Of a stretch of DNA of 5,711 nt, positions 4,935-5,711 are shown one piece after another. Source of the DNA: CAWEHQ01 sp051001995 (GTDB lineage Bacteria; Actinomycetota; Thermoleophilia; Solirubrobacterales; Thermoleophilaceae). The translations under genes and the position numbers were made by a program. Under the pieces are notes generated by a model. It saw only the letters and a program-made list of their open reading frames with translations, searched no databases and was not told the DNA's origin. Positions within the stretch are counted from its first letter, which is position 1, and every line of letters starts with the position of its first letter. The DNA is taken from NCBI GenBank assembly GCA_051001995.1, contig JBPCMT010000099.1:1-5711 (forward strand), written 5' to 3'.

Positions 4935-5711
4935 TCAGCGCCTCAGGTCGCGCGCGCTCCCGGGCGGGTACGAGTAGCCGGTCTCAGGATCGAGGTCGCG
5001 GATCTCCTCCTGCTCGTCCGACTCGGGCGGCTCCTCGGAACCGGAGAGGCGCCCGGCCGTGACGTGGGCGTCCGGGCCGGGGAGCGACGCCGCGATCGCG
5101 CCGTCGTCGGCGTCCCCCGCGACCATCGCCTGGTCATGGCTCCACTCCTCGGTGGACTGCGAGAGGTCGTCGGACTCGTGCTGCGCGGCCGGCTCGGCGG
5201 GCGCCGGGCTTTCGTCGACGCCCTCGGCCACGCGGGCACGCATGCGGTCGAAGTCCGCCCGCAGGGAGCTCGCGCTCTCGCCGAGCACGTCGGCCAGCGC
5301 CGTCGCTGGCCCGCGCATGCGGTCGAGCAGCGCCTCCATGTCGGCGCTGGCGGCGCCGGCCTCCGCGAGCAGGGCCGCGTTGACCTCGTCGGCGCGCTTG
5401 AGCCGCGCCGCCGCCTCCGCCGCGTTGCGCTTGCGCATCTCCATGCCGCGCCGCGCCGCCTCCCCCTCGATCCGGCGCGCCTCACGCTCAGCCTCCGCGC
5501 GCACCTCGATGGCGCTCGCCTCGGCAGCCTCGACGATCGAGCGGACCCGCTCGCCCGCCGCGGCGGTCAGCGGCGGCGGGGCCGGGCGCTGCGCCCGCTT
5601 CAGCTCCTCGATCGAGTGCGCGATCTCGCGAAGGTGGCGGGTGTCCGGCTCTTCCTCCTGGAGCTCCTGGCGCTCCTTGACGATCCACCGGGCCTGCTTG
5701 ATCTCCTCGGG
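4935..5711 (-). CDS. Coiled-coil protein with acidic C-terminal tail, 5' truncated
   Basis: The minus-strand frame is open from the right edge (base 5711) to TGA at 4935-4937, giving 258 visible residues; the ATG at 5504 is internal, because the frame and the same protein style continue upstream. The first part, from PEEIKQARWIVKERQEL, is charged and helical. An Ala/Glu/Arg-rich stretch (about in-window residues 68-130, with VRAEAEREARRIEGEAARRG) is a strong predicted coiled coil like those of DivIVA-like or ATP-synthase b-like proteins. After about residue 170 the chain is Pro/Asp/Glu/Ser-rich and probably disordered, ending GYSYPPGSARDLRR. No membrane span, signal or catalytic motif is visible. 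It lies upstream of and in the same direction as the L,D-transpeptidase gene, which hints at a shared envelope or division role, but I do not recognise the family and assign no function. Confidence 0.78.
   Translation of the reverse strand, partial: PEEIKQARWIVKERQELQEEEPDTRHLREIAHSIEELKRAQRPAPPPLTAAAGERVRSIVEAAEASAIEVRAEAEREARRIEGEAARRGMEMRKRNAAEAAARLKRADEVNAALLAEAGAASADMEALLDRMRGPATALADVLGESASSLRADFDRMRARVAEGVDESPAPAEPAAQHESDDLSQSTEEWSHDQAMVAGDADDGAIAASLPGPDAHVTAGRLSGSEEPPESDEQEEIRDLDPETGYSYPPGSARDLRR

Overview
The window is a gene-dense, very GC-rich bacterial chromosome segment. The strong G/C third-position bias, the Ala/Arg/Gly-rich proteins, the actinobacterial style of L,D-transpeptidase (SPYGCC...SLGCFR) and a Sec-exported zinc carboxypeptidase with calcium-binding nonapeptides point to a high-GC actinomycete. 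Thermoleophilia (Solirubrobacterales-like) is my best guess, from family resemblance only; no marker gene is present to prove it.

Layout, left to right. (1) 1-567 (+): the 3' part of a DJ-1/PfpI-family gene whose start lies outside the window. (2) 568-679: a short intergenic gap with a possible weak promoter and a clear Shine-Dalgarno. (3) 680-3625 (+): a 981-residue secreted modular M14 metallocarboxypeptidase with all catalytic residues, two similar beta-sandwich-like modules flanking the enzyme, and an RTX-like calcium-binding tail in perfect 9-residue register. (4) 3638-3681: a strong intrinsic terminator. (5) 3707-3961 (+): an 84-residue single-span membrane protein of unknown function. 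(6) 3998-4882 (-): a membrane-anchored YkuD L,D-transpeptidase convergent with it. (7) 4935-5711 (-): the 3' part of a coiled-coil protein with a long acidic tail, running off the right edge.

How they fit together. The plus-strand carboxypeptidase is an extracellular exopeptidase, probably for peptide scavenging or protein turnover, folded with the help of calcium. The two minus-strand genes are 52 bp apart and may be co-transcribed; an L,D-transpeptidase beside a DivIVA-like or ATP-synthase-b-like coiled-coil protein would suit an envelope role, but that link is inference. No mobile element, CRISPR array, RNA gene or phage gene was seen, and no gap exceeds 300 bases. I do not see a convincingly novel multi-gene system. 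The points most worth a second look are the Sec-plus-RTX architecture of the carboxypeptidase, an acidic residue at its predicted specificity position, and the terminator sitting directly in front of the small membrane-protein gene.
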